Below are positions 27,590 to 36,759 of a stretch of 64,000 bases of DNA, piece after piece. Both the position numbers and the translations under genes were made by a program. The stretch's first letter is position 1. Each line of letters starts with the position of its first letter. Source of the stretch: Rhizobiaceae bacterium (GTDB lineage Bacteria; Pseudomonadota; Alphaproteobacteria; Rhizobiales; Rhizobiaceae); contig JACVCH010000001.1 of assembly GCA_016742175.1 (NCBI GenBank), forward strand, positions 248,001 to 312,000, given 5' to 3'. The notes below the pieces were generated by a model. It saw only the letters and a program-made list of their open reading frames with translations, had not been told where the DNA came from and did no database searches.

Positions 27590-28156
27590 ATGGCGAAGAT
27601 CAACGGCAACGAAATCCGTCCCGGCAATGTCATCGAGCACGATGGCGGGCTTTGGGTCGCGGTCAAGACCAATGCGGTGAAGCCCGGCAAGGGCGGCGCC
27701 TACAACCAGGTCGAGCTCAAGAACCTCATCAACGGCACCAAGCTCAACGAGCGCTTCCGCGCCGCCGAGACCGTCGAGAAGGTCCGCCTCGAGCAGAAGG
27801 ACTTCTCCTATCTCTACGAGCAGGGCGAGGCGCTGGTCTTCATGGACGACGAAAGCTACGAGCAGCTCGAACTTCTCAAGGACTTCGTCGGCGAGCGCGC
27901 CGCCTTCCTGCAGGACGGCATGAAGGTGACGGTCGAGCTCTACGAGGACAAGCCGATCGGCATCTCGCTGCCCGACTACGTCACCCTGACGATCGCCGAG
28001 GCCGACCCGGTCGTGAAGGGCCAGACGGCGGCCTCGTCCTACAAGCCGGCGGTGATGGAGAACGGCGTGCGCGTCATGGTCCCGCCCTTCATCTCGTCGG
28101 GCGAGAAGATCATCGTCGATACCAATGAAATAACCTACGTGCGCCGCGCCGATTAG
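27590..28156 (+). CDS. efp: translation elongation factor P
   Basis: A 188-residue factor that relieves ribosome stalling at polyproline motifs. All three OB-like domains are present. The tip-loop Lys lies in [14 protein letters not shown] (around residue 34), the site that is beta-lysylated when EpmA is present. The C-terminal [20 protein letters not shown] matches the family. ATG 27590 is chosen over an in-frame upstream ATG at 27548 because it gives the conserved N terminus. Confidence 0.98.
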   Translation: MAKINGNEIRPGNVIEHDGGLWVAVKTNAVKPGKGGAYNQVELKNLINGTKLNERFRAAETVEKVRLEQKDFSYLYEQGEALVFMDDESYEQLELLKDFVGERAAFLQDGMKVTVELYEDKPIGISLPDYVTLTIAEADPVVKGQTAASSYKPAVMENGVRVMVPPFISSGEKIIVDTNEITYVRRAD

Positions 28157-28173
28157 GCTGCACCGCTATTTCG

Positions 28174-28290
28174 GCCGGGACGGCCTGCAAATGGCTGCTC
28201 GCTGCGCTTCCGGTGCTCACGTACTGATGTACGCTCCGCTCCGGTTCTCGCGATCAGCCATTTTCGCCTCGCCCCGCCCAAAATCCCGGC
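28174..28290. repeat. palindromic intergenic element of a second type
   Basis: Nested inverted arms: GCCGGGA (28174-28180) with TCCCGGC (28284-28290), and AAATGGCTG (28189-28197) with CAGCCATTT (28255-28263). The centre ACGTACTGATGTACG is flanked by similar CTTCCGG and CTCCGG blocks. It resembles the GTAC-centred repeats that are abundant between genes in rhizobia (recollection, not searched). It occupies almost all of the efp-suhB gap. Confidence 0.75.
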
Positions 28291-28324
28291 GCACCCGGCT
28301 CGCGCCCAACCTTGGAATATTCTG

Positions 28325-29116
28325 ATGGCACGCTCTGCACTTCTCAACGTGATGGTCCAGGCCGCGATGAAGGCCGGGCGGTCGCTGTCGCGCGATTTCG
28401 GCGAGGTGCAGAACCTGCAGGTCTCGCTCAAGGGCCCGGGCGACTATGTCAGCCAGGCCGACCGCAAGGCCGAGGAGATCATCCACGCCGAACTGTCGCG
28501 CGCGCGGCCGGGCTATTCGTTCCTGATGGAGGAGCGCGGCGCGATCGAGGGCGATGACGGCCAGCACACCTGGATCGTCGATCCGCTCGACGGCACCACC
28601 AACTTCCTGCACGGCATCCCGATCTTCGCGATCTCGATCGCCTTGGAGCGCCAGGGGCAGGTCGTCGCGGGCGTCGTCTACAACCCGGCGATGGACGAAC
28701 TCTATACCGCCGAGCGCGGCGGCGGGGCGTTCATGAACGACCGGCGCCTGCGCGTCGCGGCACGCTCGAAGCTCTCCGACGCGGTGATCGCCACGGGCAT
28801 TCCCCATCTTGGCCGCGGCCATCATGGCAAGGCGCTCGTCGATTTGCGCAACGTCATGGGCGAAGTCGCCGGCATCCGCCGCATGGGCGCCGCCTCGCTG
28901 GACCTTGCCTATGTCGCCGCCGGCCGCGTCGACGGCTACTGGGAAGACTGGCTGTCGGCCTGGGACATGGCGGCCGGCATGCTGATCGTGCGCGAGGCGG
29001 GCGGCTTCACCTCCGACCGCAGCGGCGGGCAGGACGTGCTATCGGGCGGCTCGATCGTCGCCGGCAACGAGACGATCCACAAGGCGCTGCTGAAAACTCT
29101 GGCGAAGCCGGTCTAG
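28325..29116 (+). CDS. suhB: inositol monophosphatase family protein SuhB
   Basis: A 263-residue Mg-dependent, Li-sensitive sugar phosphatase. The metal-site motif WIVDPLDGTTNFLHGIP (near residues 82-98) and the C-terminal SAWDMAAGMLIVREAGG are the two family signatures, and the EERG acidic site is at about 71-74. It hydrolyses inositol-1-phosphate and related esters. In enterics SuhB also serves in rRNA antitermination; whether that applies here is unknown. Confidence 0.94.
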   Translation: MARSALLNVMVQAAMKAGRSLSRDFGEVQNLQVSLKGPGDYVSQADRKAEEIIHAELSRARPGYSFLMEERGAIEGDDGQHTWIVDPLDGTTNFLHGIPIFAISIALERQGQVVAGVVYNPAMDELYTAERGGGAFMNDRRLRVAARSKLSDAVIATGIPHLGRGHHGKALVDLRNVMGEVAGIRRMGAASLDLAYVAAGRVDGYWEDWLSAWDMAAGMLIVREAGGFTSDRSGGQDVLSGGSIVAGNETIHKALLKTLAKPV

Positions 29117-29232
29117 CATCCGCACACCTCGATGATCCCCGGCATTTGAGGGCCCGCGTTCTTTCAATTTCGCCATGATTGCGTTTACAGTCGTGAACGA
29201 TTGAAATGCGGCACGAATCCGGGGCGCAAGGC

Positions 29233-30258
29233 ATGGCCTTTTTCAGAACCCTGGGTGCGGACAGCGCGGCCGAGGATGCGGATTACGATCCGCGTGGCCT
29301 GTCCAGCCCCCAGGTCTTCCTTTTCTCGATGATCATCTTTCTGGCGATCGTCGGCTTCATCGCCGCCATCCTCTATCGCCAGATCTCGTCCGCCTTCGAG
29401 ACCAATCCGGGCCTCAACGGGCTGATCCTCGGCGTGCTCCTGATCGGCATCCTGCTCGCCTTCGGCCAGGTCATCCGGCTGTTCCGCGAGGTCAAATGGG
29501 TCAACTCGTTCCGCGCCGGATCGGCCGAGACCGAGCCGGTGCTGCTGGCACCGATGAAGACGCTGCTCGGCCGCTCGCAGACCATGGCGCTGTCGACGAA
29601 CTCGCTGCGCTCCATCCTCGATTCGATCGCCACGCGCCTCGACGAAAGCCGCGACATCTCGCGCTACCTGATCGGTCTCCTCGTCTTCCTCGGCCTGCTC
29701 GGCACGTTCTGGGGCCTGCTCGGCACGATCGGCTCGATCGGCAGTACGATCCAGTCGCTCGACCCGGCCTCGGGCGACGCCAACGACGTCCTGAACTCGC
29801 TGAAGTCGGGCCTCTCGGCGCCGCTCGAGGGCATGGGCACGGCGTTCTCGTCCTCGCTGTTCGGCCTTTCGGGCTCGCTGGTGCTGGGTTTCCTCGACCT
29901 CCAGGCGGGCCGCGCGCAGAACCGGTTCTACATCGAACTGGAGAACTGGCTCTCCTCGGTGACCGATCTCGGCTCCGACATGGCGGTGGCCGACCCCTCC
30001 AAGATCGGTTCGGCGGAGGAGATCAAGGCGATGTCGGAGCGGCTGCGGGCCATGCAGGAGCAGGGCGGCGGGTCGAGCCCGCGCGTGGCGGCCGCGATGG
30101 CCAACCTTGCCGACGGCATATCGGGCCTCGTCAAGAACATGCGCTCCGAGCAGCAGATGATGCGCGACTGGGTTGAAAGCCAGGCGGCCGAGCAGCGCGA
30201 ACTGCGTGCCACGCTCGACCGCATCGCCGGCGCGCTCGAAAAGCAGGACAAGAACTGA
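29233..30258 (+). CDS. MotA/TolQ/ExbB-type proton-channel protein
   Basis: A 341-residue inner-membrane protein with membrane segments near residues 22-45, 55-75, 145-168 and 200-220. The ISRYLIGLLVFLGLLGTFWG segment and MGTAFSSSLFGLSGSLVLGF match the ion-path helices of MotA/TolQ/ExbB. Its cytoplasmic tail is long and helical. ATG 29233 follows GGGGCG; ATG 29206 is also possible. It is followed after one base by an OmpA-domain partner, forming a MotA/MotB-like stator pair distinct from TolQR. Confidence 0.8.
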   Translation: MAFFRTLGADSAAEDADYDPRGLSSPQVFLFSMIIFLAIVGFIAAILYRQISSAFETNPGLNGLILGVLLIGILLAFGQVIRLFREVKWVNSFRAGSAETEPVLLAPMKTLLGRSQTMALSTNSLRSILDSIATRLDESRDISRYLIGLLVFLGLLGTFWGLLGTIGSIGSTIQSLDPASGDANDVLNSLKSGLSAPLEGMGTAFSSSLFGLSGSLVLGFLDLQAGRAQNRFYIELENWLSSVTDLGSDMAVADPSKIGSAEEIKAMSERLRAMQEQGGGSSPRVAAAMANLADGISGLVKNMRSEQQMMRDWVESQAAEQRELRATLDRIAGALEKQDKN

Positions 30259-30259
30259 C

Positions 30260-31291
30260 ATGGCGCTCGCGCGCGGCAGGCGCAGCCAACGCCATGTCGA
30301 CTACTGGCCGGGCTTCGTCGACGCCCTGTCGACGCTGCTGCTCGCCATCATGTTCCTCCTGTCGGTGTTCGTGCTGGCGCAGTTCCTGCTCTCCCAGGAG
30401 ATCAGCGGCCGCGACCAGGCGCTGATGCGGCTCAACGCGCAGATCAACGAACTGACGCAGTTGCTGGCGCTCGAACAGTCGAGCAGCCAGGACATGGAGG
30501 ATGCGCTGTCCTCGCTGCAGGCCTCGCTGTCCGACGCCGAAAGCGAGCGGTCGCGCCTGCAGCAACTCCTCGACGCGGGATCGGGCGCTGGCGCGGAGGC
30601 CGAGGCGCAGATCGGCTCGCTGTCGGGCGAACTCGACGAGGAGCGGCAGGTCTCGCAGCGCGCGCTGTCCCAGGTCGAGCTCCTCAACCAGCAGATCGCG
30701 GCGCTCAGGAGCCAGATCGGCGCGCTGGAAGCCGCGCTCGACGTCTCCGAGGCGCGCGACCAGGAATCGAACGCCAAGATCGCCGATCTCGGTCGCCGGC
30801 TGAACGTCGCGCTCGCCCAGCGCGTGCAGGAACTCAACCGCTACCGCTCCGACTTCTTCGGACGCCTGCGCGAAATCCTGTCGGACCGCGAGAACATCCG
30901 CATCGTCGGCGACCGCTTCGTCTTCCAGTCGGAAGTGCTGTTCGCCACCGGCGCCGACGTCATCAACCCGGCCGGCCAGGAAGAAATGGCCAAGCTTGCC
31001 GATGCGATCCTCGACCTCCAGCGCGAAATCCCGCCGGAGATCAACTGGGTGCTGCGCGTCGACGGCCACACCGACAACATCCCGCTTTCGGGCACCGGCC
31101 GGTTCCGCGACAATTGGGAACTGTCGGCTGCCCGCGCCATCTCCGTGGTCAAGTTCCTCGTCGCCGAAGGCGTGCCGGCCGAAAGGCTGGTTGCGGCCGG
31201 CTTCGGCGAGTTCCAGCCGCTCGACGAGACCAACACGCCGCAGGCGCGCGACCGCAACCGGCGCATCGAACTGAAGCTCACCGAACGATAA
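30260..31291 (+). CDS. MotB-like peptidoglycan-binding OmpA-domain protein
   Basis: A 343-residue protein with an N-terminal membrane helix containing the ion-binding Asp context (DYWPGFVDALSTLLLAIMFL), a long coiled coil from about residue 45 to 185, and a C-terminal OmpA/MotB domain (LRVDGHTDNIPLSGTGRFRD, then NRRIELKLTER). It would plug the partner channel and grip peptidoglycan. The pair is widespread in Hyphomicrobiales (family knowledge), with no agreed function. No flagellar genes lie nearby. Confidence 0.85.
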   Translation: MALARGRRSQRHVDYWPGFVDALSTLLLAIMFLLSVFVLAQFLLSQEISGRDQALMRLNAQINELTQLLALEQSSSQDMEDALSSLQASLSDAESERSRLQQLLDAGSGAGAEAEAQIGSLSGELDEERQVSQRALSQVELLNQQIAALRSQIGALEAALDVSEARDQESNAKIADLGRRLNVALAQRVQELNRYRSDFFGRLREILSDRENIRIVGDRFVFQSEVLFATGADVINPAGQEEMAKLADAILDLQREIPPEINWVLRVDGHTDNIPLSGTGRFRDNWELSAARAISVVKFLVAEGVPAERLVAAGFGEFQPLDETNTPQARDRNRRIELKLTER

Positions 31292-31311
31292 TCCGCAACG
31301 GGAGGCACGGC

Positions 31312-32958
31312 ATGGATTGCGACGTGATCATCGTCGGTGGCGGGCTTGCCGGGCTGGTCGCGGCGGCCGAACTCGGCGACCGCGGCAAGCGCGTCGTGAT
31401 CCTCGATCAGGAGGGCGAGAACTCGCTCGGCGGGCAGGCATTCTGGTCGCTCGGCGGCCTGTTCATGGTCGATACGCCCGAGCAAAGGCGCATGCGCATT
31501 CGCGACAGCCACGAGCTTGCGCTGTCCGACTGGATGGGCTCGGCCGCATTCGATCGCGACGAGGATCATTGGCCGCGCAAGGTCGCCGAAGCCTATGTCG
31601 ATTTCGCCGCCGGCGAGATGCGGTCGTGGCTGAGCGCGATGGGCATGCGCTGGTTTCCCGTCGTCGGCTGGGCCGAGCGCGGCGGGGCGCTCGCCACCGG
31701 GCACGGCAATTCGGTGCCGCGCTTCCACCTGACCTGGGGAACGGGGCCGGGCATCGTCGCGCCGTTCGAACGGCGCGTGCGGGAGCATGTCGAGGCCGGG
31801 CGGATCAGCCTGAAATTCCGCCATCGGGCGAGCCGGCTGACCAAGGCGAACGGCGCGGTGACGGGCGTTGCAGGCGAGGTGCTGGAGCCGTCGACGGTGG
31901 GTCGCGGCGAGCAGTCGTCGCGCGAGATCGGGGGCGATTTCGAGCTGTCGGCCGGCGCGGTGATCGTCGCCTCCGGCGGTATCGGCGGCGACTTCGAGCT
32001 GGTGCGCAAGAACTGGCCGGTGGAGCGGCTGGGGCCGGCGCCGAAGACGATGGTCGCCGGCGTGCCGCACCATGTCGACGGGCGGATGATCGGCATCGCG
32101 CGAGAGGCGGGCGCGGCGGTCATCAACGAAGACCGGATGTGGCACTACACGGAGGGCCTGAAGAACTGGTCGCCGATCTGGCCGAACCACGGCATCCGCA
32201 TCCTGCCGGGGCCGTCCTCGATGTGGTTCGACGCGTTCGGTGCGCGGCTCGAGGCGCCCTGCATGCCGGGCTTCGACACGCTCTCGACGCTGAAGCGGAT
32301 TCTATCGACGGGTCGCGACCATTCGTGGTTCGTGCTGACGCAGAAGATCATCGAGAAGGAATTCGCGCTGTCCGGCTCGGAGCAGAATCCGGACCTGACC
32401 TCGGGCGAATGGCTGCAGGTGGTCAGGAGCCGGCGCGGCAAGGGCGCGCCGCCGCCGGTCGAGGCGTTCAAGCGCAACGGCGAGGATTTCATCGTCTCGT
32501 CCTCGCTCGGCGAACTCGTCGCGGGCATGAACCGGCTCGTCGGCGAGGATCTGATCGACCATGACCGGCTGGAGGCGCAGATCGCCGCGCGCGACCTGCA
32601 GATCGACAATCCGTTCGCCAAGGATGCGCAGGTGACCGCCATTCGCGGCGCGCGCGCCTATCTGGGCGACAAGCTGATCCGCACCGCAAAGCCGCACAAG
32701 ATCCTCGATGCGAAGAACGGTCCGCTGATCGCGGTGCGGCTCAACATCCTCACCCGCAAGACGCTGGGCGGCATCCACACCGACCTCGACGCGCGGGTTC
32801 TGGACGGGTCGGGCGAGCCGATTTCCGGGCTTTATGCCGTCGGCGAGGCCGCGGGCTTCGGCGGCGGCGGTTATCACGGATACAACGCGCTGGAAGGTAC
32901 GTTTCTCGGCGGCTGCATCTTTTCGGGCCGCGCGGCGGGACGCAAGGCGGCGCCATGA
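31312..32958 (+). CDS. FAD-binding dehydrogenase, KstD/fumarate reductase flavoprotein-like
   Basis: A 548-residue flavoprotein with an N-terminal dinucleotide-binding motif (DVIIVGGGLAGLVAAAEL), an acidic strand-2 end (VILDQEGENSLGGQAFWSLGG) and a C-terminal FAD contact (GLYAVGEAAGFGGGGYHGYN). It resembles the 3-ketosteroid-dehydrogenase-like group of the succinate dehydrogenase/fumarate reductase superfamily. GGGAGG precedes ATG 31312. Its stop overlaps the M20 amidohydrolase start (ATGA). The substrate is unknown; steroid use is not implied. Confidence 0.8.
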   Translation: MDCDVIIVGGGLAGLVAAAELGDRGKRVVILDQEGENSLGGQAFWSLGGLFMVDTPEQRRMRIRDSHELALSDWMGSAAFDRDEDHWPRKVAEAYVDFAAGEMRSWLSAMGMRWFPVVGWAERGGALATGHGNSVPRFHLTWGTGPGIVAPFERRVREHVEAGRISLKFRHRASRLTKANGAVTGVAGEVLEPSTVGRGEQSSREIGGDFELSAGAVIVASGGIGGDFELVRKNWPVERLGPAPKTMVAGVPHHVDGRMIGIAREAGAAVINEDRMWHYTEGLKNWSPIWPNHGIRILPGPSSMWFDAFGARLEAPCMPGFDTLSTLKRILSTGRDHSWFVLTQKIIEKEFALSGSEQNPDLTSGEWLQVVRSRRGKGAPPPVEAFKRNGEDFIVSSSLGELVAGMNRLVGEDLIDHDRLEAQIAARDLQIDNPFAKDAQVTAIRGARAYLGDKLIRTAKPHKILDAKNGPLIAVRLNILTRKTLGGIHTDLDARVLDGSGEPISGLYAVGEAAGFGGGGYHGYNALEGTFLGGCIFSGRAAGRKAAP

Positions 32959-34127
32959 ACGCAAGCAGGGACAATGTCATGCAACTGACCAACAGCGACA
33001 TCGCGGAACTGACGGCCTGGCGGCGCAAGCTGCACGAGCACCCGGAAATCTCGGGCGAGGAGGAGGAGACGGCGCGCGAGGTCGTGTCGTTCCTGACACC
33101 GAGCGAGCCGGACGAGATTTTGACCGGGCTCGGTGGTCATGGCGTTGCGGTGGTCTATGACAGCGGCCGGCCGGGGCCGACCGTGCTCTTCCGCTCCGAG
33201 ACCGACGCGCTGCCGATCGAGGAACTGGGCGACGTGCCGCACCGCTCGAAGGTGCCGGGAAAGTCGCATATGTGCGGCCATGAGGGGCATACGACGATCC
33301 TTGCCGCCGTCGGGCGCCAGCTTGGGCGCGAGCGGCCGGCGAAGGGGCGCGTGGTGCTGATGTTCCAGCCTGCCGAGGAAACCGGCGCAGGCGCGGCAGG
33401 CGTCGTCGCCGATCCGCGCTACGACGCGATCCTGCCCGATTTCGCCTTCTCGCTGCACAATCTTCCCGGAACGCCGCTCGGGCACGTGCGCTTGAAGGAG
33501 GGCGTCGTCAACTGCGCCTCGCGCGGGATGCGGATCGTCCTGACCGGCAAGACCGCGCATTCGTCGATGCCCGAGACGGGCACCTCGCCGATGCCGGCGG
33601 TGGCCGAACTGATGCCGAAGCTCGCCGCGCTCGGCGGCGGGCGGTTCAGCGAGGATGAGTTCGCGATGGTCACCGTGACCCACGCATCGATGGGCGAGGC
33701 GGTGTTCGGCATCGCGCCGGGACGGGCCGAAGTCTGGGTGACGCTGCGCACGCGGCTCGACGAGCGCATGGCCGATCTCGTCGCCTCCGCCGAGGCGATG
33801 GCGAAGGACGCCGCAGAGCGAGTCGGGCTCGGTTGTGAAATCGACTATCACGAGATTTTCGTCGCCAGCCTCAACGCGGCGGAAGCCGTTGCGCATCTGC
33901 GCGCGGCGATGGACGCGGAAGGCATCCCGCATGACGAGGCCGAACTGCCGATGCGCGCATCGGAGGATTTCGGTCATTTCGGGCGGCGAGCGAAGTCGGC
34001 GATGCTGTTTCTAGGCGCCGGCGAGAACCACCCGCAACTGCACAATCCGGATTACGATTTTCCGGACGATCTGATCCCGATCGGCGCTCGGATCTTCATG
34101 CGGACGGCAAGGAATCTGCTGGGGTGA
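32955..34127 (+). CDS. M20-family amidohydrolase (hippurate/aminoacylase type)
   Basis: A 390-residue metallohydrolase. The HMCGHEGHT motif supplies metal ligands, PAEETGAGA the catalytic Glu region, and the RASEDFGHFG segment the C-terminal ligand. The dimerisation domain lies between (GKTAHSSMPETGTSPMPA). Such enzymes deacylate N-acyl amino acids. It is translationally coupled to the preceding flavoprotein. It ends one base before the stop of the convergent ABC exporter, with no terminator between. Confidence 0.88.
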   Translation: MNASRDNVMQLTNSDIAELTAWRRKLHEHPEISGEEEETAREVVSFLTPSEPDEILTGLGGHGVAVVYDSGRPGPTVLFRSETDALPIEELGDVPHRSKVPGKSHMCGHEGHTTILAAVGRQLGRERPAKGRVVLMFQPAEETGAGAAGVVADPRYDAILPDFAFSLHNLPGTPLGHVRLKEGVVNCASRGMRIVLTGKTAHSSMPETGTSPMPAVAELMPKLAALGGGRFSEDEFAMVTVTHASMGEAVFGIAPGRAEVWVTLRTRLDERMADLVASAEAMAKDAAERVGLGCEIDYHEIFVASLNAAEAVAHLRAAMDAEGIPHDEAELPMRASEDFGHFGRRAKSAMLFLGAGENHPQLHNPDYDFPDDLIPIGARIFMRTARNLLG

Positions 34128-35930
34128 TTACTCCGCAGCCCTTCTGAACGCTTCGGCGCCGGCGTCGAACTGGAGGCTGGCGAGGCGGGCGTAGGTGCCG
34201 CCCTGCCGCACCAGGCTTTCATGCGTCCCCGTCTCAACGATGCGGCCCTGATCCATGACGAGGATGCGGTCGGCCTTGAGGACGGTCGCCAGCCGGTGGG
34301 CGATGACGAGGGTGGTGCGGCCTTCCATCAGGCGCTCCAGCGCGGCCTGGACCAGCGTCTCGCTTTCGGCGTCGAGGGCGGAGGTGGCCTCGTCGAGGAG
34401 CAGGATGGGCGCGTCGCGCAGGATGGCGCGGGCGATGGCGACGCGCTGGCGCTGGCCGCCGGAGAGCGTGACGCCGCGCTCGCCAAGCTCGGTGTCGAAG
34501 CCGGCGTCGAGACTGCGGATGAACGTCTCTGCGTGGGCATCGCGCGCAGCCGCCTCGATCTCGGCGCGGCTCGCGCCCGGCCGGCCGAAGCCGATGTTCT
34601 CGGCGGCCGTCGCGGCGAAGATCGTCACGTCCTGCGGCACGATCGCGATGCGCGCGCGCAGATCGTCGAGCGCGGCCTTCCGGATGTCGACGCCGTCGAC
34701 GTGGATCGCGCCGGCGGACGGATCGTAGAAGCGCAGGAGAAGCGAGAAGATCGTGCTCTTGCCGGCGCCCGACGGGCCGACGATGGCGACCGTCTCGCCG
34801 GGCCGGACGGTGAAGTCGAGCGACTGGATCGCCGACTGGCCGGGGCGGACGGGATAGGCGAAGGACACGTCGCGGAAAGCGACCTCGCCGCGCGCCGGCG
34901 CGGGCAGCGGGACCGGGTTGGCCGCCTCGGCGACGTGCGGTTCCTCGGCCAGGAGTTCGGTCAGGCGCTCGGCTGCGCCGGCGGCCTGGCTGAGCTCGCC
35001 CCAGACCTCCGACAGCGCGCCGAGCGCGCCGGCGGCGAAGACGGCGTAGAGCAGGAACTGCGACAGTGTGCCGGGGCTCATCTCGCCGGTCAGGACGTCG
35101 CGCGAGCCGAACCAGAGGACGCCGACGATCGAGGAGAAGATCGTCAGGATGGCGAAGAAGGTGAGGAATGAGCGGGCGAAGACGGAAAGCCGCGCGGCCT
35201 CGAAGGCTTCCTCGACGGCGCGCGAATAGCGGCCGGTGACCAGCGCCTCGTTGGTGAAGGCCTGCAGCGTGCGCACCGAGCCGATCTGCTCGCTCGCATA
35301 GGCGGTGGCGTGGGCGAGCGTGTCCTGCGCGTGGCGCGACTTCGCCCGGACCGAGCGGCCGAAGGCGACGAGCGGCAGGACGATGAGCGGGATCGCGGCG
35401 ATGACGAGGCCGGATAGCTTGGGGCTGGTGACGACCATCATCGTCAGCGCGCCGGTGCCGAGGATGACGTTGCGCAGCGCGACGGAGGCGGTCGCGCCCA
35501 TGGCCGACTTGATCTGCGTGGTGTCGGCGGTCAGGCGCGAGACGATCTCGCCCGACTGGACCGTATCGAAGAAGCCCGGCGACAGGCGCGCGACATGGGC
35601 GAAGACGTCGCGGCGCACGTCGGAGACGACGCGCTCGCCAAGCGTGATGACGAAGTAGTAGCGCCCGGCCGAGGCGGCGGCGAGCACGACGGCGATGACG
35701 ATCAGCATCGAGAAGTAGTTGGTGATGAGCTGGTCGTCGGAGCCGGTGAAGCCGTGGTCGATCATGCGGCGCACGGCGAGCGGCAGCGTCAGCGTCGTCA
35801 GCGCCGCCAGCGACAGGAAGAACAGCGCGCCCGCGACCTTGCCGCGGTAGCGCAGCATGTAGGGCAGCATCGTGCGCAAGGGGCGAAGCGAGCGCCGGCG
35901 GGCTTCGGCTTCAGCGTCTGCGGGTCTCAT
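34128..35930 (-). CDS. ABC exporter, fused membrane and ATPase domains (MsbA-like)
   Basis: A 600-residue half-transporter: six membrane helices in the first 320 residues, then a nucleotide-binding domain with Walker A VGPSGAGKST, signature LSGGQRQRVAIARA, Walker B ILLLDEATSALD and the switch His in VIAHRLAT. It works as a homodimer. ATG 35930 is preferred because GAGGACGCG precedes it; ATG 35945 and a longer frame to 36062 lack a site, and the latter overlaps the rpmE promoter region. Lipid or drug export is possible. Confidence 0.9.
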   Translation of the reverse strand: MRPADAEAEARRRSLRPLRTMLPYMLRYRGKVAGALFFLSLAALTTLTLPLAVRRMIDHGFTGSDDQLITNYFSMLIVIAVVLAAASAGRYYFVITLGERVVSDVRRDVFAHVARLSPGFFDTVQSGEIVSRLTADTTQIKSAMGATASVALRNVILGTGALTMMVVTSPKLSGLVIAAIPLIVLPLVAFGRSVRAKSRHAQDTLAHATAYASEQIGSVRTLQAFTNEALVTGRYSRAVEEAFEAARLSVFARSFLTFFAILTIFSSIVGVLWFGSRDVLTGEMSPGTLSQFLLYAVFAAGALGALSEVWGELSQAAGAAERLTELLAEEPHVAEAANPVPLPAPARGEVAFRDVSFAYPVRPGQSAIQSLDFTVRPGETVAIVGPSGAGKSTIFSLLLRFYDPSAGAIHVDGVDIRKAALDDLRARIAIVPQDVTIFAATAAENIGFGRPGASRAEIEAAARDAHAETFIRSLDAGFDTELGERGVTLSGGQRQRVAIARAILRDAPILLLDEATSALDAESETLVQAALERLMEGRTTLVIAHRLATVLKADRILVMDQGRIVETGTHESLVRQGGTYARLASLQFDAGAEAFRRAAE

Positions 35931-35985
35931 CGCGTCCTCGGGCATCCTCGGCCGACGCGCCTCTTGCGATTTCGCCGGCGCGCTC

Positions 35986-36014
35986 TTGTGATTCAAATTC
36001 GGCTCCTGTATAGG
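35986..36014 (+). promoter_or_regulatory. probable sigma-70-type promoter of rpmE
   Basis: TTGTGA (35986-35991) and TATAGG (36009-36014) are separated by exactly 17 bases, about 120 bases upstream of the rpmE start and divergent from the ABC exporter gene. The fit is fair rather than perfect. Confidence 0.5.
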
Positions 36015-36133
36015 CCAGCCGACGTTTTTCGAAGCCGTAGACCCTGGCGGTCGCAGCTTCAAGTGCCCGGAGCGGGTGCAATCGCCGCAGGCATTGGCTC
36101 CGTGCTCCCCAGCGAGACATTAGGACAAGACCG

Positions 36134-36355
36134 ATGAAAGCCGATATCCATCCCGACTACCACACGATCAAGGTCGTCATGACCGATGGCACCGAGTATA
36201 TGACCCGTTCGACCTGGGGCAAGGAAGGTGACACGATGAACCTCGACATCGACCCCAGCACGCACCCGGCCTGGACCGGCGGCAACCAGTCGATGCTCGA
36301 CCGCGGCGGCCGCGTCTCCAAGTTCAAGAACAAGTTCGCCAATCTCGGCATCTAA
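36134..36355 (+). CDS. rpmE: 50S ribosomal protein L31
   Basis: A 73-residue ribosomal protein ([21 protein letters not shown]-terminal [16 protein letters not shown]). It lacks the CxxC zinc-binding cysteines, so it is the zinc-independent form usual in alphaproteobacteria. It is flanked by its own promoter and terminator, so it is probably monocistronic. It is divergent from the ABC exporter. Confidence 0.97.
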   Translation: MKADIHPDYHTIKVVMTDGTEYMTRSTWGKEGDTMNLDIDPSTHPAWTGGNQSMLDRGGRVSKFKNKFANLGI

Positions 36356-36382
36356 GCCGGACGCGAATACTGGTTGCGAAGA

Positions 36383-36406
36383 ACCCGCCCGCGTGGCGGG
36401 TTTTTT
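36383..36406 (+). terminator. rpmE intrinsic terminator
   Basis: ACCCGCC / GGCGGGT with a five-base loop followed by TTTTTTGTTG, starting 28 bases after the L31 stop codon. Confidence 0.95.
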
Positions 36407-36474
36407 GTTGTGCGGTGTTCAAGCTGTCGGGGCGTGCGCGATGCGCAAGGGCGAGGCCCGAGTGACGGGCTGCC

Positions 36475-36759
36475 CTACCGATCCGAATGCCCGAGATCGC
36501 GCTCGGGCCAGGCAACGTCACGGACGCGCTGCTTCAGGACCTTCGCCTCGGGAAACCCTCCATCTGCCTCGCGGTCCCAGACGGTGCGTCCGTCGACGGC
36601 GACCGTGAAAACGCCGCCAGTGCCGGGGATCAGCGCGACTTCGGCCACGTCCTGGCCGAAGGTGGAGAGCAGTTCCTGCGCCATCCAGGCCGCGCGCAGC
36701 ATCCAGTTGCACTGGGTGCAATAGGTGATGGCGATGCGGGGCCGGGGGGCGTCGGTCAT
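36475..36759 (-). CDS. SelT/SelW/SelH (Rdx-type) thioredoxin-fold protein
   Basis: A 94-residue protein with the redox motif YCTQCNW near residue 14 (CxxC, cysteine version of the selenoprotein site) and the conserved C-terminal GGFPEAKVLKQRVRD. Rdx proteins are thioredoxin-like with poorly known partners. ATG 36759 shares one base with the yebC stop (TGATG), so it is translated by coupling to yebC. Confidence 0.88.
   Translation of the reverse strand: MTDAPRPRIAITYCTQCNWMLRAAWMAQELLSTFGQDVAEVALIPGTGGVFTVAVDGRTVWDREADGGFPEAKVLKQRVRDVAWPERDLGHSDR

Noticed and set aside
29233-31291. Zorya-like antiphage system (ZorA/ZorB)
   Set aside because: The two proteins are MotA/MotB-like, but no ZorC, ZorD or ZorE helicase or nuclease follows; the next genes encode a flavoprotein and an amidohydrolase. 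A housekeeping stator pair is the simpler reading.
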